Assembly: GCA_029202545.1 (NCBI GenBank)
Contig: CP119311.1
Coordinates: 3,658,001 to 3,722,000, forward strand
Length of the DNA: 64,000 nucleotides
Direction: 5' to 3'
DNA from: Candidatus Pseudobacter hemicellulosilyticus
Lineage (GTDB): Bacteria; Bacteroidota; Bacteroidia; Chitinophagales; Chitinophagaceae
In this document: positions 34,567 to 43,642 of the stretch, piece by piece
Position numbering within the stretch: the first letter of the stretch is position 1
Layout: the number at the start of each line of letters is the position of its first letter
The notes under the pieces: generated by a model
Database searches by the model: none
The model's input: only the letters and a program-made list of their open reading frames with translations
Told to the model about the DNA's origin: nothing
Program-made: the position numbers and the translations under genes

Positions 34567-37500
34567 ATGGAATTTATGGCTCTTAGTATCCGCGGCCGGA
34601 TGCCCGCGAATGCCGCATTGCGGGCTGACTGGCGCAACCGGCGCTCCGGCCTGCGGTGGCTCACCAAAACGCTGCTCGTGATGAAACTGACTTTTATTTT
34701 ATTAACGGCCGCCTTCCTTCAGGTCCAGGCATCCGGCTTTGCCCAGAAGGTATCGGTGGAAGGGAAGGACCTGACCCTCCGGAAAATTTTCAACCTGGTG
34801 GAGAAGCAGACCGGCTACGTGTTCTTTTTCAACCGGGAAGACCTGCTGAACGCCCGCCCCGTATCGGTGAAGGCCGATGGGATGCAGCTGGAAGATTTCC
34901 TGACACTGGTGCTGAAGGACCAGCAGCTTGACTTTCGCATAGAGGACCGGACCATCATGCTGTCGCGCAGACCGCTGGAGCTGCCGGAAGCGCGGCGAAA
35001 AGATTTTCTGACACTGTACAATGCCCTGCCCATCTCCGGTACGGTGACTGCATCCGGCGGCCAGCCGCTGCTGGGCGCTACCATCAGGATCAAAGGGAAA
35101 GCGGCCATTACGCTCACCGATGAGAAAGGACAGTTCAGCCTGCAGGCGGATCCGGGCGATATACTCCTGGTCAGCTATGTAGGCTATACAACCCAGGAGC
35201 ATACGGTACGCAATGCCGATCCGGTCCGGATTGTTATGATCCCGCTGCAGCAAAACCTGGACACTACCGAGGTGGTGCTGAGCACGGGCTACCAGCAGCT
35301 GCCGCGGGAAAGGGCTACCGGCTCCTTTGCGCAGCCGGATAAACAAATGTTCGAGGCCCGGGTATCCACCGACCTGGTGAGCCGGCTGGAAGGCATTACC
35401 AGCGGCTATGTCTATCACCGGGGCGGCGATCTGGCCACCAACGAATCACCGCTGAAGATCAGGGGGCGCAGCACCATCTTTGCCAATACAGAACCGCTTA
35501 TTGTAGTGGACAATTTTCCCTACGATGGCGATATCACGAATATCAATCCGAATGATATTGAGACCATCAATATCCTCAAAGATGCCGCGGCCGCCTCTAT
35601 CTGGGGCGCCAGGGCCGGCAATGGCGTGATCGTGATCACTACTAAAAAGGGAAGGGTCAACAGGCCGCTGCGGGTGAGCCTGAACAGCAATGTGACCGTA
35701 TCGGCCAAACCAGATCTGAAATACACCCCTCAATACCTGCCCTCCTCCGATTTGATAGACCTGGAGACCTATCTCTTCAACCAGGGCTATTACGACAACC
35801 AGTTTACCAATCCCAATTACCCGGTCGTAACGCCTGTGGTGGAGCTGCTGCAGCAGCAACGCCTGGGACAGATAGAGGCCGACGAGCTGAAAACCAGGCT
35901 GGATGCGCTGCGCAGCATCGATGTCAGGGATGAGATCGGCCAATATTTCTACCGGCCGGCTGTGAACCAGCAGTACGCGCTTTCGCTGAATGGGGGCGGG
36001 GAGCGGAATACGTATTACCTGTCGGTGGGCTATGATAAGAACCTCAGCACGCAAAAAGGCAGCGATTATGACCGCGTCACCATCAACCTCGATAATATGT
36101 TCAGGCCGGTGAAGAACCTGACCCTTACCGGCGGCCTGCAGTATGCCCGTACCAACCAGGAAGGTAACCAGGCGCTGGCCAATACCGCCTTCTATGGCAG
36201 CTTCCTGTATCCTTATGCGCAGCTGAAAGATGCAGCAGGTAATAACCTGCCCATCAATAAAGAGCTGTCCAATGCCTACCTCAGCACCGTGGAGGAGAAA
36301 GGCTTTTTGAACTGGCAGTATTATCCGCTGGATGAGCTGAACGGCGGCTACGATTTGAGCCATACGGCCGTCTCCGACCTGCGGCTGAACGGCTCCGCAA
36401 CCTATGAGCTGATCAGGGGCCTGAAAGCCAGTGTCCGTTACCAGTTCCAGCAGTATAATTCGGAAGGCAGCAGCCTGCATTCGGTGGAAAGCTATTTCTC
36501 CAGGCGGCTCATCAATATGTTCTCCCAGGTGGATGCTTCGGGCCGGGTGACAGGCTACAATATCCCAATGGGTGGTATCCTGAGCCGCAGCTCGGAGGTC
36601 AGTCATTCCAACAATATCCGGGGCGAGCTGAGCTACGACGGCAGCTGGAAGAACCATGACCTGGTGGTGCTGGCGGGCATCGAGCAGCGCGAGCTGGTGC
36701 GGTCTTCCGAAGGCTCTATGTTCTATGGATACGACGATGCCACGGCTACCTACAGTACCGTCGTAACGGGCGTCGGGTTCAACACCAATCCCAATTCCGG
36801 CGGTTTCATCTCCGACGGCTTGTCGGTAGGCGGGCAAACGGACCGCTTTCGTTCCTACTATGGCAATGCCGCTTACACCTATGCCGGGCGGTATACGCTA
36901 TCGCTCAGCGGACGCATCGACCAATCCAACTATTTCGGCGTGAAGTCTAACCAGCGATCAGTGCCGCTCTGGTCGGCCGGCGCTAAATGGGATATTCACA
37001 AGGAATCTTTTTACAGGGCGGGCTGGCTGCCTGAGCTGAGCTTCCGGACCTCTTACGGCTTCAACGGTAATCTCGACCGGAACCTGGCTGCAGTGACGAC
37101 ACTGATGGTGCTCAGCGGGGGCATGTTCGGTACCTTGATAGACGGCGTTCCCTTTGCTATCATCAGCAATATCGGCAATCCCGAGCTGCGCTGGGAGAAA
37201 GTAGGCATGCTGAACCTGGGGATAGATTTTGCCCTGAAGGACCGCCTGCTGAGCGGCACCGTTGAGCTCTTCTTTAAAAAAGGGATGGACCTGATCGGCG
37301 ATCAGCAGCTGGCGCCCACCGCGGGCGTCACCAACCTGCGGGGCAATTATGCAGGAATAAAAGGCAAAGGAATTGATCTTACCCTGAATACGAAATCCTT
37401 TGGCCGCCGGCTCCGGTGGAATGCCAGTCTCCTGGCCAGCTGGGCGGCGGAAAAGATCTCCTCCTATTCTGCACCGGTCACCTATTTCTCCAGTCTCGTG

Positions 37501-38175
37501 GACAATGGTTCCAGCATTCACACCTATGTGGGCAAGCCCGTGTCGGGCATCTTCAGCTACAAATGGGCGGGGCTGGACCCTGCCAATGGAGATCCGCAGG
37601 GATATGATGCGGAAGGCCATCTCAGCAAGGACTATTTTGGGCTCACCTTCCCGATGAGCATCGATGAGATCGTTTACAGCGGGCCCGGCCGGCCGGTCGT
37701 ATACGGGGGGCTGCGGAATACCATCAGCTATAAGCAGCTCAGCCTCTCCTTCAACATCAGCTACAAGCTGGGCTATTATTTCCGGAGAGGAACGGTCAAT
37801 TATCCGATGATGATCAGCTCGTACCAGATGCATGAGGATTACCTGGACCGATGGCAGCAACCCGGTGACGAACTGAAGACCACCGTACCTTCCTTCCAGT
37901 ATCCGGTCAACAGCATGAGGGAATTTTTTTATGGCAATTCCGAGGCAACGGTGGAGAAAGGGGACCATATCCGGCTGCAGGATATCAGCCTAAGCTATAC
38001 GGCCGCCAATTTCAGGCTGCTGAAGCTGCCTATGCAAAGCTTCCAGTTCTATGTATATGCCAATAATATTGGCCTGCTCTGGAAAGCGACCAGCTCCCGC
38101 CTGGATCCTGATTATCCTACGGGCGGGTTCCCCGCCCCGCGTACCATCGCCGCCGGAATAAAAGCCAGTTTCTAA
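34567..38175 (+). CDS. SusC/RagA-family TonB-dependent outer-membrane receptor (locus B)
   Basis: 1202 residues with the same layout as the locus A paralogue. A late signal peptide (M-K-L-T-F-I-L-L, ending near residue 60) is followed by an STN domain (K-I-F-N-L-V-E-K-Q-T-G-Y-V-F-F-F), a carboxypeptidase-like sandwich (I-S-G-T-V-T-A-S-G-G-Q-P-L), a plug starting L-S-T-G-Y-Q-Q-L-P-R-E-R-A-T-G-S-F and containing G-N-G-V-I-V-I-T-T-K-K-G, and a barrel ending in Phe. Plug regions of the two copies are close, while loops in the barrel differ strongly, so they probably bind different ligands. The STN domain ties it to the FecR gene upstream. Confidence 0.92.
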   Translation: MEFMALSIRGRMPANAALRADWRNRRSGLRWLTKTLLVMKLTFILLTAAFLQVQASGFAQKVSVEGKDLTLRKIFNLVEKQTGYVFFFNREDLLNARPVSVKADGMQLEDFLTLVLKDQQLDFRIEDRTIMLSRRPLELPEARRKDFLTLYNALPISGTVTASGGQPLLGATIRIKGKAAITLTDEKGQFSLQADPGDILLVSYVGYTTQEHTVRNADPVRIVMIPLQQNLDTTEVVLSTGYQQLPRERATGSFAQPDKQMFEARVSTDLVSRLEGITSGYVYHRGGDLATNESPLKIRGRSTIFANTEPLIVVDNFPYDGDITNINPNDIETINILKDAAAASIWGARAGNGVIVITTKKGRVNRPLRVSLNSNVTVSAKPDLKYTPQYLPSSDLIDLETYLFNQGYYDNQFTNPNYPVVTPVVELLQQQRLGQIEADELKTRLDALRSIDVRDEIGQYFYRPAVNQQYALSLNGGGERNTYYLSVGYDKNLSTQKGSDYDRVTINLDNMFRPVKNLTLTGGLQYARTNQEGNQALANTAFYGSFLYPYAQLKDAAGNNLPINKELSNAYLSTVEEKGFLNWQYYPLDELNGGYDLSHTAVSDLRLNGSATYELIRGLKASVRYQFQQYNSEGSSLHSVESYFSRRLINMFSQVDASGRVTGYNIPMGGILSRSSEVSHSNNIRGELSYDGSWKNHDLVVLAGIEQRELVRSSEGSMFYGYDDATATYSTVVTGVGFNTNPNSGGFISDGLSVGGQTDRFRSYYGNAAYTYAGRYTLSLSGRIDQSNYFGVKSNQRSVPLWSAGAKWDIHKESFYRAGWLPELSFRTSYGFNGNLDRNLAAVTTLMVLSGGMFGTLIDGVPFAIISNIGNPELRWEKVGMLNLGIDFALKDRLLSGTVELFFKKGMDLIGDQQLAPTAGVTNLRGNYAGIKGKGIDLTLNTKSFGRRLRWNASLLASWAAEKISSYSAPVTYFSSLVDNGSSIHTYVGKPVSGIFSYKWAGLDPANGDPQGYDAEGHLSKDYFGLTFPMSIDEIVYSGPGRPVVYGGLRNTISYKQLSLSFNISYKLGYYFRRGTVNYPMMISSYQMHEDYLDRWQQPGDELKTTVPSFQYPVNSMREFFYGNSEATVEKGDHIRLQDISLSYTAANFRLLKLPMQSFQFYVYANNIGLLWKATSSRLDPDYPTGGFPAPRTIAAGIKASF

Positions 38176-38190
38176 CCTAAATCATTCCCG

Positions 38191-39552
38191 ATGTCATCTA
38201 TCAACAATACAATAAAAATGCTCCTGCTGGGCACGCTGCTTTTCCCGGCGGCGGCCTGCAACAAGGAATGGCTGGAAGCCAAACCCGATAAATCACTTTT
38301 GCTGCCGGTAACTGTCAAGGATTACCAGGCACTGTTGGAAAACTACAGCGTATTATCCAGATCGTTCGTGATACTGGGCGAATGCACCACAGACGATACT
38401 TATCTGCCCTATAACACCTGGCTTAGCCTGTCGGAAGAGGAACGGAATATATATGTCTGGGCAAAGGACCCTTATACCGCTAATGATGTGACCAGCTGGA
38501 ACGCAACCTGGCAGGCAGTCCTCAATAGCAATGTGGCATTGGAAGGAATTGAGAAAGTGGCGGTCACCACAGTGAATGAAAAGGACTGGCGCTCGGTGAA
38601 GGGGCAGGCGCTGGCGCAAAGGGCTTTCTCCTTTTTCAACCTGACGCAGGTGTTCTGCAGGCAATATGATCCGCAGACAGCGGCCACCGACCTGGGGATT
38701 CCGCTCAAGCTAAGCGCGGATATCAACGAGCCCGTGCAGCGCAGCACCCTGCAGCAGACCTACGACCGGATCACCGGCGACCTGGAAACCGCCAAAACAC
38801 TGTTGCCGGATATCCAGCCGGTGAGGGGGCGTCCTTCTTCTGTTGGCGTAGCCGGCCTGCTGGCCCGCATCTATCTTTCCATGGGCCGCTATGCCGATGC
38901 CTACCGGAATGCCGATGAATACCTGCAGCATACCAATACCCTTATCGACTACAATACGGTGAATGGCACGCGCTCCTATCCTTTTACCGCGCTCAATGAG
39001 GAAGTGAGCTGGCATTGTGAGCTGAGCAGCACAACAATGCTCGGCAACCGCAGCGGCCTCGTGGACACCCTCCTGTACCGCTCCTATTCTGATAACGATC
39101 TGCGCAAAACGCTTTTCTACACAACAGGCGGCGTACTATTCCGGGGTATGTATACCGGCTTTCGGAATTATCTTTTCTGCGGCATTGCTACCGATGAGCA
39201 ATACCTGATCCGGGCGGAATGCCTGGCGCGGACTGGCCGCATAAACGATGCTATGGAGGACCTGCGCACCTTGCTGGAAAAACGTTACCTGCCCAATACC
39301 TATGTATCGCCCGTTGTGAACGATGAAACAGCGGCCCTGCAGGTGATCCTTGCCGAGCGAAGGAAGGAGCTTTACCTGCGGGGCGTCCGCTGGTCGGACC
39401 TCCGGCGCCTCAACCTCGATCCCCGCTTCCAGGTAACACTCAAAAGGATACTGGATGGCCAGGAGTATACGCTGCCGCCTAATGATAACCGGTATACCTT
39501 CCCCATCCCCAAAGGAGAGATCGATATCTCCGGCATAGCGCAAAATCCATGA
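38191..39552 (+). CDS. SusD/RagB-family nutrient-binding lipoprotein (locus B)
   Basis: 453 residues; lipoprotein signal ending in F-P-A-A-A-C-N. SusD features are L-E-G-I-E-K-V near 120, the Q-R-A-F-S-F-F-N-L-T-Q-V-F helix, Y-L-I-R-A-E-C-L-A-R-T-G and L-A-E-R-R-K-E-L-Y-L-R-G with W-S-D-L-R-R-L-N near the end. It begins 15 bases after the SusC stop and is the last gene of locus B, which has no glycosidase or protease attached. Confidence 0.9.
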   Translation: MSSINNTIKMLLLGTLLFPAAACNKEWLEAKPDKSLLLPVTVKDYQALLENYSVLSRSFVILGECTTDDTYLPYNTWLSLSEEERNIYVWAKDPYTANDVTSWNATWQAVLNSNVALEGIEKVAVTTVNEKDWRSVKGQALAQRAFSFFNLTQVFCRQYDPQTAATDLGIPLKLSADINEPVQRSTLQQTYDRITGDLETAKTLLPDIQPVRGRPSSVGVAGLLARIYLSMGRYADAYRNADEYLQHTNTLIDYNTVNGTRSYPFTALNEEVSWHCELSSTTMLGNRSGLVDTLLYRSYSDNDLRKTLFYTTGGVLFRGMYTGFRNYLFCGIATDEQYLIRAECLARTGRINDAMEDLRTLLEKRYLPNTYVSPVVNDETAALQVILAERRKELYLRGVRWSDLRRLNLDPRFQVTLKRILDGQEYTLPPNDNRYTFPIPKGEIDISGIAQNP

Positions 39553-39564
39553 TCCCATCAAGTC

Positions 39565-39606
39565 TTTTTTTACCGTTCCGGCGGGTAAGCCGGAACGGTA
39601 AAAAAA
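39565..39606. terminator. Bidirectional hairpin terminator after locus B
   Basis: A perfect 17-bp stem (39565-39581 with 39590-39606), 8-base loop, with seven T at the left edge and seven A at the right; on the plus strand the GC-rich core is followed by the A run, and on the minus strand by a U run. It lies 12 bases after the SusD stop. Confidence 0.75.
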
Positions 39607-39639
39607 GCTATTGCCCCAACATTTCTATCAACTCCTATT

Positions 39640-40569
39640 ATGCAAACACCCATTTTACAGGTGGAGCGCCTGTCGCACCGCTATAGCCATCAGTGGGCTA
39701 TCCGGGATATCAGCTTTGAGATCAGCCAGCACGGTATTGTAGGCCTGCTGGGCTCCAACGGCGCCGGTAAATCCACTACCATGAACATTATGTGCGGCGT
39801 ACTGAACCAGACGGAGGGCGTTGTCCGCATCAACGGCATTGACCTTCGGAAAGACCCCCGTGAGGCAAAGAAACAGCTCGGCTTCCTGCCGCAGAACCCG
39901 CCACTGCATTACGACATGACGGTGGATGAATACCTGGTCCACTGCGCCCACCTCCGGCAGCTGGACAAGGCCAGTGTCCGGCCGGCCGTGGAAGCCGCCA
40001 AGGAGCGTTGCGGGGTAGCCCATTTCAGCAACCGGCTGATCAAAAACCTCTCCGGCGGCTATCGCCAGCGGGTGGGCATAGCGCAGGCCATCATACACCG
40101 GCCGCGGCTGGTGGTGCTGGATGAACCCACCAACGGACTGGATCCTAATCAGATCCTCGAAGTGCGTAAGCTGATCAGAGAGATCGCGGAAGAAAGGGCC
40201 GTGATCTTTTCTACCCATATCCTGTCCGAAGTGCAGGCTATCTGTAAGGACATCAAGATGATTGAAGGCGGCCGGGTAGTCTTTGCCGATACCATGGAAG
40301 CGTTCAATAACTACCTGGCCCCTGACAGTATCCTGGTGGAGATGGAGTGGCTGCCTCCTGTTGAAGGGCTGCAGGCCGTACCCGGGATTGTGCGTGCTGA
40401 AATACTGTCGCCCCGTCAGGCCCGTCTTTTTTTTGACGGGTCCGGTAAGGTAACGGAGACCTTTATACGCAAATCGGTGCGCATGGACTGGCCGCTGCAG
40501 GAGATCTACCTGGAAAGGAGCTCGCCCGATTCCATTTTTGCCCGGCTGTCCGGCCATACCCCCAAATAA
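39640..40569 (+). CDS. ABC transporter ATP-binding protein, GldA/ABC-2 type
   Basis: 309 residues. Walker A G-S-N-G-A-G-K-S-T near 39-47, a Q-loop (F-L-P-Q-N), signature L-S-G-G-Y, Walker B L-V-V-L-D-E-P, and the H-loop in S-T-H-I-L-S-E-V. The C-terminal ~90 residues match the extension of GldA-type ATPases. It precedes a permease that fuses GldF- and GldG-like parts, 20 bases away, so the two form one exporter. In gliding Bacteroidota GldA/F/G support motility, but such pairs also occur in non-gliding species; no other gld gene is in this window. Confidence 0.88.
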   Translation: MQTPILQVERLSHRYSHQWAIRDISFEISQHGIVGLLGSNGAGKSTTMNIMCGVLNQTEGVVRINGIDLRKDPREAKKQLGFLPQNPPLHYDMTVDEYLVHCAHLRQLDKASVRPAVEAAKERCGVAHFSNRLIKNLSGGYRQRVGIAQAIIHRPRLVVLDEPTNGLDPNQILEVRKLIREIAEERAVIFSTHILSEVQAICKDIKMIEGGRVVFADTMEAFNNYLAPDSILVEMEWLPPVEGLQAVPGIVRAEILSPRQARLFFDGSGKVTETFIRKSVRMDWPLQEIYLERSSPDSIFARLSGHTPK

Positions 40570-40589
40570 TAAACCATCAATTATTGAAT

Positions 40590-42881
40590 ATGAAAACAAT
40601 TTATCGCATCGCCAAAGCCGAGCTGGGCTACCTGTTTTACTCGCCGCTGGCCTGGCTGGTGCTGATCGTGTTCCTTTTCCAGTCTGCCCTGCAGTTTACC
40701 AGCCTGCTGCAGCAATATGAATCCAGCCAGCAGGTGGGGTATGCCCTGCACAGCATGACCAGGCAGCTTTTCACCAATCCTTATGCCCCGGGCATATTCA
40801 TGGCGGCAAAGTACAACCTGTATCTCTATATTCCACTGCTGACCATGGGACTGCTGAGCAGGGAGATCAGCAGCGGATCGGTAAAGCTGCTCCTGTCCTC
40901 CCCGGTCAGGATCATAGAGATCGTGCTGGGCAAATACCTGGCCATGCTGCTGTACGGTTTGCTGATGATGCTTTCCCTGCTGCTGTTTGTACTGGTGGCG
41001 GGTGGTGCGGTGCAGGCCATTGATTATGGGTTGTTGCTGTCCGGGCTGCTGGGCCTGTTCCTGCTGCTCAGCGCCTATGCGGCCATCGGCCTGTTCATGT
41101 CAAGCCTTACTGGCTACCAGGTGGTGGCGGCCATTGCCACCCTGGTGATCTTTGCCGTACTGAATTATATAGGCACCCTCTGGCAGGATATTGACCTGGT
41201 GCGTGACCTTACCTATTTCCTTTCTATTGCGGGCCGGTCGGACCAGCTGATCCAAGGATTGATCAGCAGCAAGGACCTGTTCTATTTTGGTATTGTGATC
41301 ACTCTCTTCCTGGGTTTCACCATGCTGAAGCTGCTGGCCGGCAGAGAATCAAAGCCAGCGCTGGTAAGGGCCGGGCGATATACCTGGCTGTTCCTGCTGG
41401 CGCTGACACTGGGTTATTTCAGCTCCCGCGCCTGGGCCGCTTTTTATTATGACGCCACCATTACCAAAAGCCAGACGCTGACGCCACCCAGCCAGGCCAT
41501 TGCACAAAAGATAAAGGGACCTGTCCGGATCACCACCTATGTGAACCTGCTGGACCGGTTCGTCTATTACTGCACGCCCAGGCATCGCAATGCCGATATC
41601 CGTCGTTACGAGCAATATACCCGGTTTATCCCTGATATGGAGTTCAGGGAAGTGTACTACTATGACAGCTCACAATATGACTACGTCTACAAAGCCAATC
41701 CTGGTCTGGACAACGCCGCCATTGCCCTCAAAGTGGCGCAATCGCTCGAAATTGATTCCAGCCGCGTACTGTCTCCGGCGCTGATCCGTAAGCAGGCAGA
41801 CCTTCGGCCGGAAGAGAACAGGGTAGTAAAAATAATAGAGTGGGCAGGCAAGCGGGTGCCGCTCCGGATGTTTGAGGATATGCGCGCCTATCCATCTGAA
41901 GCGGAGATCAGCGCAGCCCTGAAGCGGCTCACCGATGGCAGCCTGAAAGTAGGGTTCCTGTCCGGGCAGCTGGAACGCAATATCAGCAGGGCCGGGGATA
42001 AGGACTACAAGAAGTTGTCTTCCGAGCTTACTTTCCGTCATGCGCTGGTGAACCAGGGATTTGAGGTGGTGGAGATCCCGGCAGGCGGGGCCATCCCGGA
42101 TGACTGCGCTATCCTGGTGCTGGCCGATCCGCGCTATGCCTTGCCGGATTCAATGCTGTGGAAGCTGAATTCGTATATCCATAAAGGTGGTAACCTGCTG
42201 CTGGCGGCGGAGCCCGACCGGAAGGCCGTCACTGCGCCGCTGTTCCGGCAATTGGGGCTGGAGTTGGAAGAGGGCCAGCTGGCAATGGCCAGCGAGGACT
42301 ATGCGCCCGATTTTGTGCAGGCCCGGTTCAGCGCCATGATTGATATCATTGACCGGAACATCCTTCGCAATGCGTCCGAGGACCCGGTCCTGACCATGCC
42401 CGGCGTATCAGCCATCCGCTGCACGGATACTGCTGGTTTCCACGCAATTCCGATACTGCAGGTAGATACGGCCCGCACCTGGCTCACCAGCCAGGCCATG
42501 GGAAGGGATTCTTCCCGCCTGCCATTTCGCCCGGCCATGGGTGATCGGAAAGGCAGCTTCACCACCGTATGGGGGTTAAGCCGGCAGCTGAATGGCCGTG
42601 AACAAAGGATCGTAGTGGCGGGGGACGCTGATTTTATCAGTAATGCGGAACTGGGCAGAAGCCAGCCCATCAATGCCAATTTTGTTTTGCTCATGGGATT
42701 GTTCCGGTGGATCAGTGAAGGGGAATACCCGGTAGACTGCTCACGTCCTGATACCGATGACACAAAAATATTTCCCTCCGCTAAGGGGATTGTCCGGATG
42801 AAGATCATCCTGATGGGCGTATTGCCGGCAGGATTAGTCATTTTCAGCACCGTGTTGTTGTTGCGCCGGAAAAGGAAATGA
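40590..42881 (+). CDS. GldF-GldG-like fusion: ABC-2 permease plus auxiliary extracytoplasmic domain
   Basis: 763 residues. The first ~240 carry six hydrophobic segments of an ABC-2 permease (GldF-like; L-L-S-S-P-V-R-I-I-E-I-V-L-G-K motif). A further TM segment near 270 leads into a ~460-residue periplasmic ABC_transp_aux region (GldG-like), with a final TM helix and basic tail (L-L-L-R-R-K-R-K). In Flavobacterium the two are separate genes, so this is a natural fusion. ATG at 40590 is used; an in-frame TTG lies two codons upstream. A terminator hairpin follows the stop immediately. Confidence 0.85.
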   Translation: MKTIYRIAKAELGYLFYSPLAWLVLIVFLFQSALQFTSLLQQYESSQQVGYALHSMTRQLFTNPYAPGIFMAAKYNLYLYIPLLTMGLLSREISSGSVKLLLSSPVRIIEIVLGKYLAMLLYGLLMMLSLLLFVLVAGGAVQAIDYGLLLSGLLGLFLLLSAYAAIGLFMSSLTGYQVVAAIATLVIFAVLNYIGTLWQDIDLVRDLTYFLSIAGRSDQLIQGLISSKDLFYFGIVITLFLGFTMLKLLAGRESKPALVRAGRYTWLFLLALTLGYFSSRAWAAFYYDATITKSQTLTPPSQAIAQKIKGPVRITTYVNLLDRFVYYCTPRHRNADIRRYEQYTRFIPDMEFREVYYYDSSQYDYVYKANPGLDNAAIALKVAQSLEIDSSRVLSPALIRKQADLRPEENRVVKIIEWAGKRVPLRMFEDMRAYPSEAEISAALKRLTDGSLKVGFLSGQLERNISRAGDKDYKKLSSELTFRHALVNQGFEVVEIPAGGAIPDDCAILVLADPRYALPDSMLWKLNSYIHKGGNLLLAAEPDRKAVTAPLFRQLGLELEEGQLAMASEDYAPDFVQARFSAMIDIIDRNILRNASEDPVLTMPGVSAIRCTDTAGFHAIPILQVDTARTWLTSQAMGRDSSRLPFRPAMGDRKGSFTTVWGLSRQLNGREQRIVVAGDADFISNAELGRSQPINANFVLLMGLFRWISEGEYPVDCSRPDTDDTKIFPSAKGIVRMKIILMGVLPAGLVIFSTVLLLRRKRK

Positions 42882-42907
42882 CCCGCGGACAGCGGGGCGT
42901 TTTTTTA
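42882..42907 (+). terminator. Intrinsic terminator after the GldFG-like gene
   Basis: A CCCGC/GCGGG stem (42882-42886, 42892-42896) directly after the stop codon, followed by GCG and seven T (42900-42906). The stem is short but GC-only. It also separates the gene from the convergent LytTR operon. Confidence 0.6.
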
Positions 42908-42930
42908 TTTTGGACGAACCAGTCTGCTCC

Positions 42931-43641
42931 CTACCAGTTCTTCTTTGTCAGCTTCTCTATCCGCTCCCGGTAAGTTTCACCTATTGGCAGCTCCAGCTCG
43001 CCAATGAACAGGCTATTCCGGCGGATAGAGCTGATGGCGTCAATGGCCGCAATATAGGATTTGTGAAAGCGCAGGAAGCGGGTAGCTGGCAGCTCTTCTT
43101 CCATATGTTTTACGCTGCTGCGTACTATGAGGGGTTTGGCTGGCGGCTTCAGGTGGATCTTAACATAATCCCGAAGCCCTTCTATCCAGACCAGATCGGC
43201 ATACATGAGTTTGACCTGGCTATAGTCTACGGTGACAAAGAAAAAATCGGCTTCGGGGGCGGGCTGCTGGCTGGCGGCCTGGCGGAGGTTGTGCAGCTCC
43301 AGGGCTTTGTTGCAGGCCTGCAGGAACCGGGACAGGTCCACAGGCTTCAGCAGGTAGTCCACCACATTCAGGGCATACCCTTGCAGGGCAAACTTTTCGT
43401 AGGCCGTGATGAGGATGAACAGGGGCTTATGTGTAAGGCTCTGGATAAACTGCAGGCCGGTGAGGCCGGGCATCTGAATATCAATAAAGACGAGGTCAAT
43501 GGGTCTTTCCTGCAGCACGCTGGTAGCGTCAAAGGCATCGCCACAGGTGGCCACCAGTTGCAGGTAGGGCACCTTGCTGATATAGTCTTCCATTAATTGC
43601 AACGCCAGTGGCTCATCATCAACTGCTATGCAGGTCAGCAT
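42931..43641 (-). CDS. LytTR-family response regulator
   Basis: 236 residues. An N-terminal receiver domain (D-D-E at 8-10, phospho-acceptor Asp54 in F-I-D-I-Q-M-P-G, K-P near 104) is followed by a C-terminal LytTR DNA-binding domain (F-F-V-T-V-D-Y, V-W-I-E-G-L-R-D-Y-V-K-I-H-L, F-L-R-F-H-K-S-Y-I-A). It starts 1 base after the stop of the LytS-like kinase, which should phosphorylate it. It is the last gene of the efflux operon and may control it. Confidence 0.92.
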   Translation of the reverse strand: MLTCIAVDDEPLALQLMEDYISKVPYLQLVATCGDAFDATSVLQERPIDLVFIDIQMPGLTGLQFIQSLTHKPLFILITAYEKFALQGYALNVVDYLLKPVDLSRFLQACNKALELHNLRQAASQQPAPEADFFFVTVDYSQVKLMYADLVWIEGLRDYVKIHLKPPAKPLIVRSSVKHMEEELPATRFLRFHKSYIAAIDAISSIRRNSLFIGELELPIGETYRERIEKLTKKNW

Positions 43642-43642
43642 G

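Noticed and set aside
35446..36837. 463-codon open frame on the minus strand inside the locus B SusC gene
   Set aside because: It is the antisense shadow of a clearly coding TonB receptor; composition is Ile/Val/Gly/His-rich without domains, and there is no signal or context for a gene.
36958..37968. 336-codon minus-strand open frame inside the same SusC gene
   Set aside because: Antisense shadow in GC-balanced coding DNA; no recognisable motif.
23586..39552. Polysaccharide utilisation locus
   Set aside because: SusC/SusD pairs are present but there is no glycoside hydrolase, polysaccharide lyase, esterase or SusE/F gene, so glycan use is not supported.
39655..40599. 314-codon minus-strand frame opposite the ABC ATPase
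   Set aside because: The plus strand encodes all ABC ATPase motifs; the antisense frame has no features of a protein family.
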